A DNA stretch of 64,000 bases, taken from contig JAPQWV010000676.1 of the NCBI GenBank assembly GCA_027422505.1, forward strand, positions 186,001-250,000. The letters are read 5' to 3'. The DNA is from Craterostigma plantagineum. Its lineage: Eukaryota > Streptophyta > Magnoliopsida > Lamiales > Linderniaceae. The position numbers and the translations under genes are program-made. The notes below the pieces were generated by a model. It had not been told where the DNA came from, ran no database searches, and worked only from the letters and a program-made list of their open reading frames with translations. The stretch's first letter is position 1. Each line of letters starts with the position of its first letter. This document shows, piece after piece, positions 23,883 to 35,100 of this stretch.

Positions 23883-24301
23883 ATGTTGGAAGGCAAAGCT
23901 TTAATAGAGGATACGGACATGCCTTTGAAGATGCAAGTCCAAGCTATGGCTTCTGCTTCTCAAGCTTTGGATCTGTACGATGTTTTAGACTGCAAGTCCA
24001 TTGCGGGCCACATAAAAATGGTTTGAATATAAAAAAAATGGTTCTCTCCATTTTTAAGCATTGGGATATTTATAGTATGAACTTCAGATTTCTCGGGCAT
24101 TCTTTCTTTCTTTCTTTGTTATTGCAGGAGTTTGATAGGAGATATGGGAATGGATGGCATTGTGTTGTGGGGACAAACTTCGGTTGCTTTTTCACTCATA
24201 GTAAGGGAAGTTTCATCTACTTCGCTTTGGAGACGCTCAACTTTCTTGTTTTCAAAGGTGCTTCTTCCCCGCCGCCTTCTCCCTCGGCTTCAGATTGCTG
24301 A
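23883..24301 (+). CDS. Dynein light chain (LC8/DYNLL-type)
   Basis: This is a 103-residue LC8-type dynein light chain in two exons (23883-24020 and 24128-24301, GT-AG, phase 0). The start ATG opens MLEGKALIEDTDMPLKMQVQ. LC8 hallmarks follow: QALDLYDVLDCKSIAGHIK in exon 1 and EFDRRYGNGWHCVVGTNFGC, FFTHSKGSFIYFALETLNFL in exon 2. Angiosperms lack dynein motors, so plant LC8 proteins act as dimeric hub proteins, for example at the nuclear pore; this is family knowledge. Compared with the usual ending at ...FKGA, this copy has a short Ser/Pro-rich tail ending SASDC. The junction reads KM-EF where KK-EF is common in homologues. The frame is intact and the leader is C/T-rich, so the gene looks functional. 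Confidence 0.93.
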
Positions 24302-25119
24302 TGATCAGAGATACAGATAGAGTTGAAGAAAAACATCAATTAATGGGTTTTTCTTACCTGTAAAATTAAAATATGTTGTCTGTCGTCGTCGGTGTTTATA
24401 TAAAACTAATAAATAGGTATAAAATAAAATAATGTATGTGCATTTAGTTTGTGAATGGGTTAGAGGCATTATGTACAAACACATGTTTTATATAATAAAT
24501 TAGGTAACAAAATGATGAAATAGTAGTAAAACGGTGTTTAAATTTTCTGTAGTCATAACCCAAACTAGTGAACGAACTCTAGTAAGGGTTGTATATATAG
24601 AGATTGTGATGTGAAGATGACGTTGGAACTCATATTCAGTTTAAATACATAAATAATACGAAATATTCAAGAAACTGCGACGTTCTCAACACTCTTTATC
24701 AAATGAAGTCAAGTTATTATAACCGTGAAGGTTGTTAATCGAAACGTAAATAAAAATATATCAAAGAAAAGGAGTAGAGTTAGCGGAAGTTTCAGTTCAA
24801 TGCTTCATAAAATAGGCACATTTTGCTCGATACAGCAGGCAAAAAAAAGTATTTTCTACCTCTTGTTAGTTAAATCCCTCACTCCGATTAAATTCCTGTC
24901 TGAATTGAATATGATTCTCGTCGGCAATTATGGGATGACACGGCGGGACTACTCTTAAATCTCATTTAATTTCACAACAATATCGATAGTTAGATAAGAT
25001 TAAAAAAAAAATAAAAAAACGTGATCAAATATATTCATTTTTACCTTACAACCATACTTTTCAAGACTTTCTTGATTGACATAATTTCAAAGACCAAAGT
25101 TTAGAGGGTTAATAAACTA
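24302..25119. other. Intergenic DNA downstream of dynein light chain
   Basis: AT-rich sequence carrying the 3' flank of the dynein light chain gene. No conserved frame, RNA gene or repeat is recognised before the Stowaway-like element at 25120. Confidence 0.5.
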
Positions 25120-25304
25120 CTCTGTCCCGTTATCCTCGTCACATATATTGATGCCACAAATTAAATCGTACAATGAAAAGGTAAAAAAATATATTTTGAT
25201 ACGTTTTTTAAGAATATTTAATATTATTATATTGATTGTTTGCGATAAAATTATTGGGACGTCCGAAATGGAAAAAATATGATAAAATTAGCGGAACGGG
25301 GGAG
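25120..25304. mobile_element. Stowaway-like MITE, copy 2 (internally shortened)
   Basis: This is a 185-bp element between TA dinucleotides (25118-25119, 25305-25306). The left end is CTCTGTCCCGTTATCC and the right end GCGGAACGGGGGAG. It shares the interior GTACAATGAAAAGGTAAAAA and AAGAATATTTAATATTATTA with copy 1 in the same orientation but lacks about 55 bp. It is non-coding. Confidence 0.83.
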
Positions 25305-26095
25305 TATTTTAATAACATTTCAGACCACGACTAATTGCTAAATTATATTTTTCATGTCTATCTTACGCCGCATGTGGTCTATTATAATAGCGGCCCAATA
25401 TTTGTTGGGTTAGTTGACGGTAGTCATATTCATTTTATTTTATTATTAGAATTTTCTTTCTACTTTTTTTGTTGTGTATTAGTTCCCAATCTCGGAATCA
25501 CTTGCTCTTGTTCACATTTCTCAATCGATCACCTCCGATTCGATCCGCTCGATGTTTTAATATCGATTTAAGAAGAGATTGATTTGATTCAGTTCTCGAA
25601 TTTTACTTTTGGAGGATTGGCAAGCACTGCGGTAGGAGGATCAAGGTACCGATGTTGCGTTATGTGAAGAATTTTATTTCTCGTTTCTGCTGAGGCGAGA
25701 ACAAGTTGAGTTTAGTGTATTGTATTTCGTCCGCTATGCATTTTTGCAGTATGCTGAGGATTTTGGTGTCGTTGGTTTGTTGTTTGTTAGATTCTACACG
25801 TATTTCAAGTCAATGACACAAATCGCCATAGATCGATGGTGTTTGAGATCTTTGTTTTCGATTCATGCTGGAGATTTGTTAATGCAGCTAATTTGAACTA
25901 ACGGTGCAATGGCTCATCTGGGTTGCAGTGGCGTTCAATATTCCTTGATCGCTGAGTTTGATTAATGCATAACTATCCTGATTTGGCATTTGTAGTGCTA
26001 TGACTGTTTAGCTTATTTTTTTTATATGGTTTTTACATTCAGGTGATGGCCATATGATGTTCTGACAACTGGATCAACGTGCATGATTGGATAAG
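25305..26095. promoter_or_regulatory. Golgin promoter, 5' leader and probable leader intron
   Basis: The stretch ends at the golgin start. A likely first non-coding exon lies near 25,480-25,650 (C/T-rich, TCTCAATCGATCACCTCC), followed by a T-rich intron ending TTTACATTCAG at 26,041. The second exon then runs into the ATG at 26096. This arrangement is inferred; only the acceptor-like sequence is seen. Confidence 0.45.
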
Positions 26096-29000
26096 ATGGC
26101 TTGGTTTAGTGGGAAAGTTTCGTTGGGGAACTTCCCTGATTTGGCTGGGGCGGTGAATAAATTGAGTGAAAGTGTTAAGAACATCGAGAAAAACTTTGAC
26201 ACTGCTCTTGGTTTTCAGGAGAAAGATGCTTCTGGTAGCAGTAACGAAGGTATGGGTAGCTCTGCTCCTATTTTGTACAGGGATTATTTTCATGTCCTTG
26301 GATGGATGCCTCAATTTTTGTTAAATTTCTCAAAATGTCTTTTCTGATATCCCAGTTAAGAAATTTGGTGACTGTTGCATGTTTGACATGAACTTGCAGA
26401 AATCTGTGGGTATTAATTTGCATGATGTTGTCGTACTGTTTACTTTTGTCATTAAATAATCTTAAGTCGCATATCCTTGTCTGATGACTGTATCGGTGAA
26501 TATGTATTAAAATTGAATTGTTCACACTATGTATCCCATTGTACGCATGCATACATGGTTTGATTGTTTATTTTAAGAAGTGGAACCAATTGTTTCATCT
26601 GTACAGATTCTGGATTATGGCCATTACCTACTGACAGGAAGGCACTGTTCGAACCTATCATGGGATTTATAGGGCAGAAGAATGAGGAAAGCTCGATTGA
26701 GGAGAGTAAGCCCAACGCTGCACAACCTATATCTCCCATTAAGGACAAACAAGTAGAGAAGGATGATTCTACTGATCATTTGGGTGAAAGTGCTCTTCCC
26801 AAAGAGGACACAAAAGAAGATATGAAAGAAGTAGAGAGCCAGTCCATGAACGTACAAGATTTCGGCAGGGTGCAAGACGACAGTTCAAATAAAGAACACA
26901 GTGAAGTTGAGGTGATTTCAGCTTTAACTCCTGCTGAGGTATATCAAGATGAACCTTCGCAAACTGAAATAAAAGAACCCGAAAAAAGTATTGAAGAGGA
27001 GAAGTATGACGAGAAAGAGTCAATACCAGATTCATTCGTCCCCGAATCAGCAAGTCCCGTTGGGCAGTTACAAACACAAATAGACGGTTCTGCGAGTCAA
27101 CTTGAAGCTGCTGAATCTATACCTAGTGTATATGATGTTTCTACTGCGGTAGAAAGCAAAGATGAACAGGAAGAAGATGTAGACATTAAACAAGTTCTCC
27201 AAGCTCAAATTGTGGATATTTTGGCAAATTCTCATCATACGGCAGAAAAAGCCGAGGAAGCTTTCGTAGAGAACTTGTCTGTTTCACAACTTAATAGTGT
27301 AGAGCCTCCAGAAGCAGCAGTCTCTAATTTGGTTACAGTTCAGAATGATCAAGTTGCTAAATCGATTAATATAAACCATTCCATTGTTAATGATGGTAAT
27401 GTAAAAGAACAACGTTTGAGTACAGAAAGCAATTCCTCTGACACCGCTGATTCCTTGAAGGAGCTGGAGAAAGTAAAGAAAGAAATGAAAATGATGGAGA
27501 CAGCATTGCTTGGAGCCGCTAGACAAGCTCAGGTACTCCCTGCTCCCATAGCATGCTGGCTCTTGATTATCATACATTTATGTGATCACATGACGTTGCG
27601 TTATTGACTGTTTGTTTGTTAATGATATAATTGATGCACGCTGCAGATTGTTCCTGTGTTGTAAAACTGGGATATAATTATTGTTTTTATCACACCCTTT
27701 TGGACTGGTTATTGCATTTGGAGGTTGCTTGTTATATTACTACTTGGCTATTTTTTTGCCTGTGGCCTTGACCCTTGCTTTTAATTTATGCTTTCAGGCC
27801 AAGGCTGATGAAATTGCAACATTAATGAATGAAAATGAACAGCTAAAAGCTGTGATAGATGATCTGCAGGTGAGCTCTCTTCATTCTCGCACAAAACCGA
27901 ACAAAAGAATCAGAAAAAGATTTTCTATAGGAAGGACTCCAACTTCTTAATCTGACAGTATTTGGGATGTGTAACACCAAACTTAACTTATGTGGACATG
28001 TATATATACGTAGTAATGTGTGCCTAGTAACTGTTTTAATTTATTTGCAGAGGAAAACAAACGAAGCTGAAATTGAATCTTTACGAGAAGAGTATCATCA
28101 AAGGGTTGCAGCACTTGAGAGAAAGGTATTTTGTTTTCCTACTTTATTAATGAACATGAAGGAGATGTTAACTGTGCGTCTTAATGCGAAGCTCTTTATG
28201 AAATGCTTGTTGCAGTTTTGCTGAGTGATTAATGGTGTTGATTGACTTGGATTCCTTCAGGTCTATGCCCTAACTAAGGAAAGGGACACGCTGCGTAGAG
28301 AGCAGAATAAGAAAAGTGATGCTGCAGCTCTCTTGAAGGAAAAGGATGAAATAATTAATCAAGTCATGGCCGAAGGTACTGAATTGCTTTGGCTGGGGGT
28401 GTACGTAATGTGTTGGATTGGATGGTCTATGGTGATAATTGTCATGTGGTTTGTCTATGATGATAATTGCCTTTTTTATCAAGTCACGGACTATCGCTTC
28501 ATGAATTGCATGTATTAACGTGCGACCCCCAGTTGTTTGCCTTTTTAGTTTTACCTTGGAATATTACTTTAGCGTCAAATTTTACCTTGATCTTGACAAC
28601 CACTAGGTGAGGAGCTCTCCAAAAAGCAAGCTGCTCAGGAAGGCCAAATTAGAAAACTAAGGGCACAGGTATCTGTAACTAGGATCAATGTCTCCTATGC
28701 CTATTGTTCCTGTTGAAAAATTGTCACAACTATGACATATTTGTGTTCCTATTTGCTTTTCTTGAAAGTTAGGTCCGAGAACTAGAGGAAGAGAAGAAAG
28801 GACTGATTACAAAACTACAGGTTGGTTATCCTCAGGATTTTACTCATATCCAAGAAACGCCAGTCTTCTGGATAATTTTCTGTTTATGTGGATTGAGTCA
28901 TGTTCTCTTTGCTATATTTTTTTCTCTATCTAGCACCCAATGCTTTGACTTTTGTTTCACGAGATCATCAATTGCTTTCATTAGTCCTTCCGGTAAGATC

Positions 29001-31737
29001 TTGGCACTCGAGCATGAAGAGCTTCACGCTATTAGCAGCATTTTTGCTACACAATTTGCTCGCCTTTTTACGATCTACACAGTATTTGAATGGACGTATG
29101 TGGAAAGTTTGTCGGTATTTGAATGGACGTAACGTTTTTCTGTAACTTGACCAGGTTGAAGAGAACAAAGTGGAGAGCATCAAAAAAGATAAATCCGCAA
29201 CTGAGAAGTTGCTCCAAGAGACTGTAGAAAAACACCAAGTTGAACTTTCTAGTCAAAAGGAATACTATACCAATGCTCTGAACCAAGCAAAGGAAGCTGA
29301 AGCATTAGCACAGGCACTTGCAAATAGCGAAGCAAGAACTGAACTTGAAGTCCGTCTTAGAGAGGCTGAGGATCGTGAGAGTATGCTTGTTCAAACGCTT
29401 GAGGAATTAAGGCAAACACTGAGCAGAAAGGAGCAGCAGGTCATTACTAAACAGGGTTACACATTCTGCATCTAATTTAATATATTGAGATCGCCGTCAA
29501 TCTGCTACAGGCAGTATTCAGAGAAGACATGCTCCGCAGGGACATTGAGGATCTCCAAAAGCGGTATCAAGTACGTAACTTTTGGTGTAATTCATCTTTA
29601 GGGTTTATAGATATATTCAGTCATCTGCTACATAATATCTCCAGGCAAGTGAGCGTCGTTGCGAGGAGTTAATTATCCAAGTCCCTGATTCAACGAGACC
29701 CCTTTTAAGACAGATCGAAGCTATGAAGGTTTTACTTTGATCTTGACTTACAGATGAAATTATTATGCATGTATGCCTAGCTTTAGTGTGTCTTCGCTTT
29801 GAACATTCATAGGAATCATCATCCAGACAGGCTGCAGTGTGGGCTGCTGTTGAAGAATCTTTCAACTCGCGGCTTCAGGTGTCATGGATAATCTACAATA
29901 TCTGCTTTGGAGTTTCAGTTTAACATATTACAGATTTTAAATCATTTGGTTTACTGTTTAGGAAGCAGAGGCCAAAGCTGCAGCTGCAGAGGAAAAGGAG
30001 CGTTCTATAAATGAGCGTTTGACACAAACTCTATCTCGGATCAACGTTCTTGAGGCTCAGGTTTTATTTTTTCCTCCCTGGTAAAGTGTATTGTACCATC
30101 AACCCATTGATGACTTGGCATACATTTCGACTATGATGCAGATATCTTGCCTAAGAGCGGAACAGACCCAATTAGCTAGATCCCTTGAAAAAGAGAGGCA
30201 GAGAGCAGCTGAAAATAGGCAGGAATATCTTGCTCTAAAGGAGGAAGCCGATACAAAAGAAGTTCGTGTGAATCAGCTCGAAGAAGAAATTCGTGAGCTC
30301 AAGAGGAAATATAAAGAGGAGTTGCGTGAAGCAGTGATGCATCAGGAGCTTCTGCAAAAGGTAAGCGTATGTGTTATAATCTAATACGACTTAGATTACA
30401 GTTGCATTTGTATTTCAGTGTAAGTGACTTCAGTTCTTCTACGGTTAGCAGGAGTTAGACCGTGAAAAAACTGCTCGCTTGGAACAGGAAAGGGTAGCCA
30501 GTCTCCAGTCCCCTGCTATACCTGATCAAAACACCATCACTAGACATAATTCAGCTCCATTTGAGAATGGTTCTTTACATCAATTTTTTTCCCATTAGCC
30601 TAATCGATTTTTATCTACTTGTTTTATTTGACAGTACTTTTAACAGGCTTGGCTCGTAAGCTTTCAAGTGCTGGAAGCTTGAGGAGCGTGGAAGAAAGCT
30701 ATTTTCTGCAGACAACTTTGGACTCATCTGAAAATTTCTCGGAGCGTGGAAGTGTAGGGGAGGGTACTATGAGTCCGTACTATATGAAGAGCATGACATC
30801 AAACACTTTGGAAGCAGCCCTTCGTCAAAAGGAGGGAGAACTTGCATCTTACATGTCCAGATTGGTATGAAATTGAATATTTCATTTTTTATTTTTATGT
30901 TTTTATTTAGCAGATACAAATGATGGGAAAAAATGCTAGTAGGTTTATTCTTTGGAGATTGGAGATATTTTTCTGAACATCTCTTACAATTTTCGTTAGG
31001 CATCAATGGAATCTATTCGCGACTCTCTTGCCGAGGAGTTGGTTAAAATGACAGCACAGGTTAGAGTTAGACTCCTTAGAATTATGTGTTGCTCTTGTTT
31101 TTCATTTTCAACGATTAGCCTAGGCTGCATATTCCATAAGCGCATTAGAATTCTCTAGCTAGTTTACTGTATGATGATTCCAAAATAAAGAGTGGTACTT
31201 GGCCTAATCTGATTTGTGCCTTTTGATTCAGTGTGAAAAATTACGGGCAGAAGCTGGTGCACTTCCAGGAATACGAGCAGAATTGGAAGCTCTTAGGCGG
31301 AGACACTCAGCAGCCCTAGAGCTGATGGGGGAACGTGATGAAGAGGTATCTTTATTCAGTTGCTGAATTTCTCTTACACTTTTTGAATGAGAGACGAGCT
31401 ATCTAATTAATAATCCGTAATTTTGAGAACCTAAGATATCCATATCAAACTACTTAGTCGTACTCGTGGTGTGGGCCTTTGTTGTTTGATATGTTTTATA
31501 CCTGTACAAATGGTAGAACTAACTCTCTCATTGCTTGAAACTTCCTTAGTTGGAAGAACTCAGGGCAGATATAATAGACATGAAAGATATGTACAGAGAG
31601 CAAGTAAACTTACTCGTCAACAAGGTACGCCCGTCCGCTTCCTCTAATCATTCCTACCTATTATTACGTTTATTTAGTCGTTAAACTTTCAATTGCAGAT
31701 CCAAAATATGAGCTCATCCATGGGATCCTCCTCATAG
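26096..31737 (+). CDS. GC5: Golgin of the TMF/golgin candidate 5 (GC5) type
   Basis: This is a long coiled-coil Golgi tether, homologous to animal TMF1/ARA160 and Arabidopsis golgin candidate 5. About 18-20 exons are followed. Exon 1 (MAWFSGKVSLGNFPDLAGAV then NKLSESVKNIEKNFDTALGF) is the conserved N-terminus. A large second exon (about 26607-27531) is acidic and disordered and ends in KELEKVKKEMKMMETALLGA. Short exons then build the coiled coil: RKTNEAEIESLREEYHQRVA, VYALTKERDTLRREQNKKSD, KEKDEIINQVMAEG and ESIKKDKSATEKLLQETVEK. They continue with DIEDLQKRYQ, SCLRAEQTQLARSLEKERQR and SASMESIRDSLAEELVKM-type segments. The protein closes with ELRADIIDMKDMYREQVNLL and VNKIQNMSSSMGSSS, stopping at 31737. 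The start is ATG 26096; the frame is open upstream, but only from a TTG. A Copia element sits 140 bp beyond the stop, probably in the 3' untranslated region. Confidence 0.93.
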
Positions 31738-31876
31738 TCCATCGATTGCTCGGTTCGAAAAAAAAAAGGATGAATTATTAATTTCATCCGAATCATTCTC
31801 TTGCCATCTAAATGAGCATCTTGTTTTTTATTGCAATGTTGTATGTTACATGAGTGTGAGTGAACTATGTGATGCT

Positions 31877-32059
31877 TGTTAAGTTGTTTTAGGATTGCCA
31901 CGTCAGTTTCTATACTACGTCAGTTACAGTTTTTAAAATATATGTTAGTGGGTAGTTTCTTACCTTTTTCTGTAACTTAAGACTGCTGTGAAGTTTTAGT
32001 AAAAACAGTTCTGGTTTTTCCTCTTAAAAAATATACTTTCCTCACGTCAAAAAGCAACA
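31877..32059 (+). repeat. 5' LTR of the Copia element
   Basis: This 183-bp long terminal repeat starts TGTTAAGTTG and ends AAAAGCAACA. It matches the 3' LTR base for base by eye. A possible TATA-like stretch (TTTTAAAATATATG) lies in its first half. It is short for a plant Copia LTR. Confidence 0.95.
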
Positions 32060-32060
32060 A

Positions 32061-32074
32061 TTGGTATCAGAGCC
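32061..32074 (+). promoter_or_regulatory. Primer-binding site (initiator tRNA-Met type)
   Basis: TTGGTATCAGAGCC lies one base after the 5' LTR. The TGGTATCAGAGC core complements the 3' end of initiator methionine tRNA and is the standard minus-strand priming site of plant Copia elements. Confidence 0.92.
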
Positions 32075-32119
32075 TTCTTCTTAAGGGATCTGTGAGTAAT
32101 TGTGTGAAGTTCTTGTGCC

Positions 32120-35100
32120 ATGAATTTTGAAGCAAGTTCCAGTATTTCCTCAATATCTCCACCAGTGTTCGATGGAGACAACTACCAAGTTTGGGCAGTT
32201 CGTATGGAAGCATACATGGAGGCTTTGGATGTTTGGGATGCTGTAGTAGAGAATAATGAAGTTCCTGCTCTTCCAAATAATCCTACGGTGGCACAAATTA
32301 AAACACACAAGGAGAAAAAGACACAGAAATCCAAAGCAAAGGCTTGTTTATTTGCTGCAGTCTCGCCTACTATCTTCACTCGGATTATGACTCTAAAATC
32401 AGCATATGAGATATGGAACTATCTCAAAACAGAGTATGAGGGAGATGTAAGAATCAAAGGAATGCGTGTCCTAAATTTGATTCGAGAGTTCGAGTTGCAA
32501 AGGATGAGGGAGACAGAATCAATCAAAGAGTACTCTAACAGGTTACTAGAAATTGCAAACCGTATCAGATTGCTTGGTTCTACATTTGAGGACTCAAGAA
32601 TTGTCGAAAAGATTCTTGTAACCGTGCCTGAAAAATTTGAGGCATCTATTTCAGCGTTAGAGAATACTAAAGATCTTACTCAGATCACTTTGGCAGAAAT
32701 CATCAGTGCTCTTCAAGCACAGGAGCAGAGAAGAGCAATGAGACAAGAAGGTGTTGTCGAAGGAGCTTTACCAGCCAGACAACATGAAAATGTGAGGAAC
32801 AATAAAAAGAAGTTCTTTAAGAAGAAACATACTGGAGAATTTCCAACCAACAATAAGACAGGACTGAAGAAAGGAAATTATCCTCCATGTCAGCATTGCA
32901 ACAAAAAAGGACATCCTCCTTTCAAGTGTTGGAGAAGGCCAGACGCTAAGTGCACTAAATGCAACCAACTGGGACATGAAGCTATAATTTGCAAAGGCAA
33001 GAATATACAACAAGATGAAGAGGCTAAGATTGTTGATCAAGATGAGGAAGATCAACTATTTGTGGCTACATGTTTCGTGGGATGTGAATCAAATGAAAGT
33101 TGGCTTATTGACAGCGGTTGCACCAACCATATGACTTATGACAAGTCTCTCTTTATCGATTTGAAGCCAACCAACATTACGAAAGTCAGAATTGGCAATG
33201 GAGACTACATCTCTGTCAAAGGAAAGGGGACAGTTGCAATTGCAGGTTATTCAGGTACAAAATATATTCAAGATGTTTTGTTCGTACCTGACATTGATCA
33301 AAACCTGTTAAGTGTTGGCCAGCTTATCAAAAAAGGTTTTAGAGTTATTTTTGAAAATGGATATTGCTTGATTAAGGATGCAACTAATCAAGATATTTTC
33401 AAAGTGAAAATGAAAGGAAAGAGTTTTGCGTTAAATCCTTTGAAGGACATGCAATCGGTTTTCTCTATCAAAGAAGATGCCACACAGATTTGGCATAAGA
33501 GGGTCGGGCATTATCATCATAAAGGGCTTCTGCAGTTAAAAGAAAAAGAACTAGCTCTTGGCGTGCCCGAGCTTAGTGCTGAAATTTCAAGCTGTCGAGC
33601 ATGCCACTATGGGAAACAAAACCGAAAGCCATTTCTGAAGTCAGCTTGGAGAGCTACTCGCAAATTACAGCTCATTCATACTGATGTCGTAGGTCCTCAA
33701 AGAACGCCTTCTATGAAAGGTTGTCTATATTATATTGCATTTATTGATGACTTCACCAGAATGTGCTGGATTTTCTTCTTGAAATATAAATCAGAGGTAG
33801 CTCAGGTCTTTCGGAAGTTCAAGGCAAGGGTTGAAAATGAAAGTGGCTGTCACATTCAGAGTATAAGATCTGATAATGGTAAAGAGTACACTTCAGCGGA
33901 ATTTGACAAGTTCTGTGATGATTCGGGCATTGAACATCAACTCACAGCTCCTTACACGCCTCAACAAAATGGAGTTAGTGAGCGGAGAAACAGATATATC
34001 ATGGAGATGACGAGATGCATGTTGCATGAGAAAAATTTGCCGAAGCAATTTTGGGCAGAAGCGGCAAATACGGCTGTGTTTCTTCAAAATAGACTTCCTA
34101 CGAATGCAGTCAAGGATAAAACTCCATTTGAAGCATGGTACGGCTATAAACCGTCACTGAAATTTCTCAGAATATTTGGTTGCTTGTGTTTCACTCATGT
34201 TCCACAGAGCAAGCGTGACAAGCTTGATAAAAGAGCTACTCCGGGGATTTTTATAGGTTATAGTACTGTAAGTAAAGCCTATAAAATATTCCATCCACAA
34301 ACTGGAAATATTGTGGTAAGCCGAGATGTTCATTTCGTAGAAGATGAAGAGTGGAGCTGGAACGATGAAGAGAAAATAGTCAAGCCAAAGTTTCCAACTC
34401 CGTGTATTGAAGATGGCTTTGAGAATGGATCAGTGGATGATATTCCAGTAAGAGGAACAAGGCTGCTTTCTGACATATATGAGAGGTGCAATATCTCTAT
34501 TTGTGAGCCTGCTGATTATACAGAAGCAAAGCAGGATCAAAGATGGATCGCTGCAATGGAGGAGGAGATGTCGATGATTGAGCATAACAAAACTTGGTTA
34601 CTGGTGGATAGACCTCAAGGCAGAAAAGTGATTGGTGTTAAGTGGGTGTTCAGAACAAAACTTAACGCAGATGGCCAGATCAATAAACACAAAGCAAGAC
34701 TTGTTGTTAAAGGCTATGCTCAAATATTTGGTGTCGACTACTCTGACACTTTTGCGCCCGTTGCTCGATTGGATACAATAAGGTTACTTCTTGCGATTTC
34801 TGCACAGAAAGGGTGGAAAGTATTCCAGCTAGATGTTAAATCAGCTTTTTTGAACGGCATTTTACATGAAGAAATATATGTCGAACAACCTCAAGGATTT
34901 GAGAAGGAAGGCGAACGAGACAAAGTCTATCTTCTCAAGAAAGCTCTTTACGGTTTAAAACAAGCCCCGAGAGCTTGGTACAGCAAGATCGATGAATATT
35001 TGTTGAACTTGGGATTTGTAAAGAGTCTATCCGAGGCGACCTTGTATGTCAAGAGTAGAGACGACGATGTTCTTATCATTTCACTCTATGTCGACGACTT

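Noticed and set aside
26087..26095. Earlier golgin start in the same frame
   Set aside because: The codon at 26087 is TTG; the first ATG, at 26096, gives the conserved MAWFSGK.
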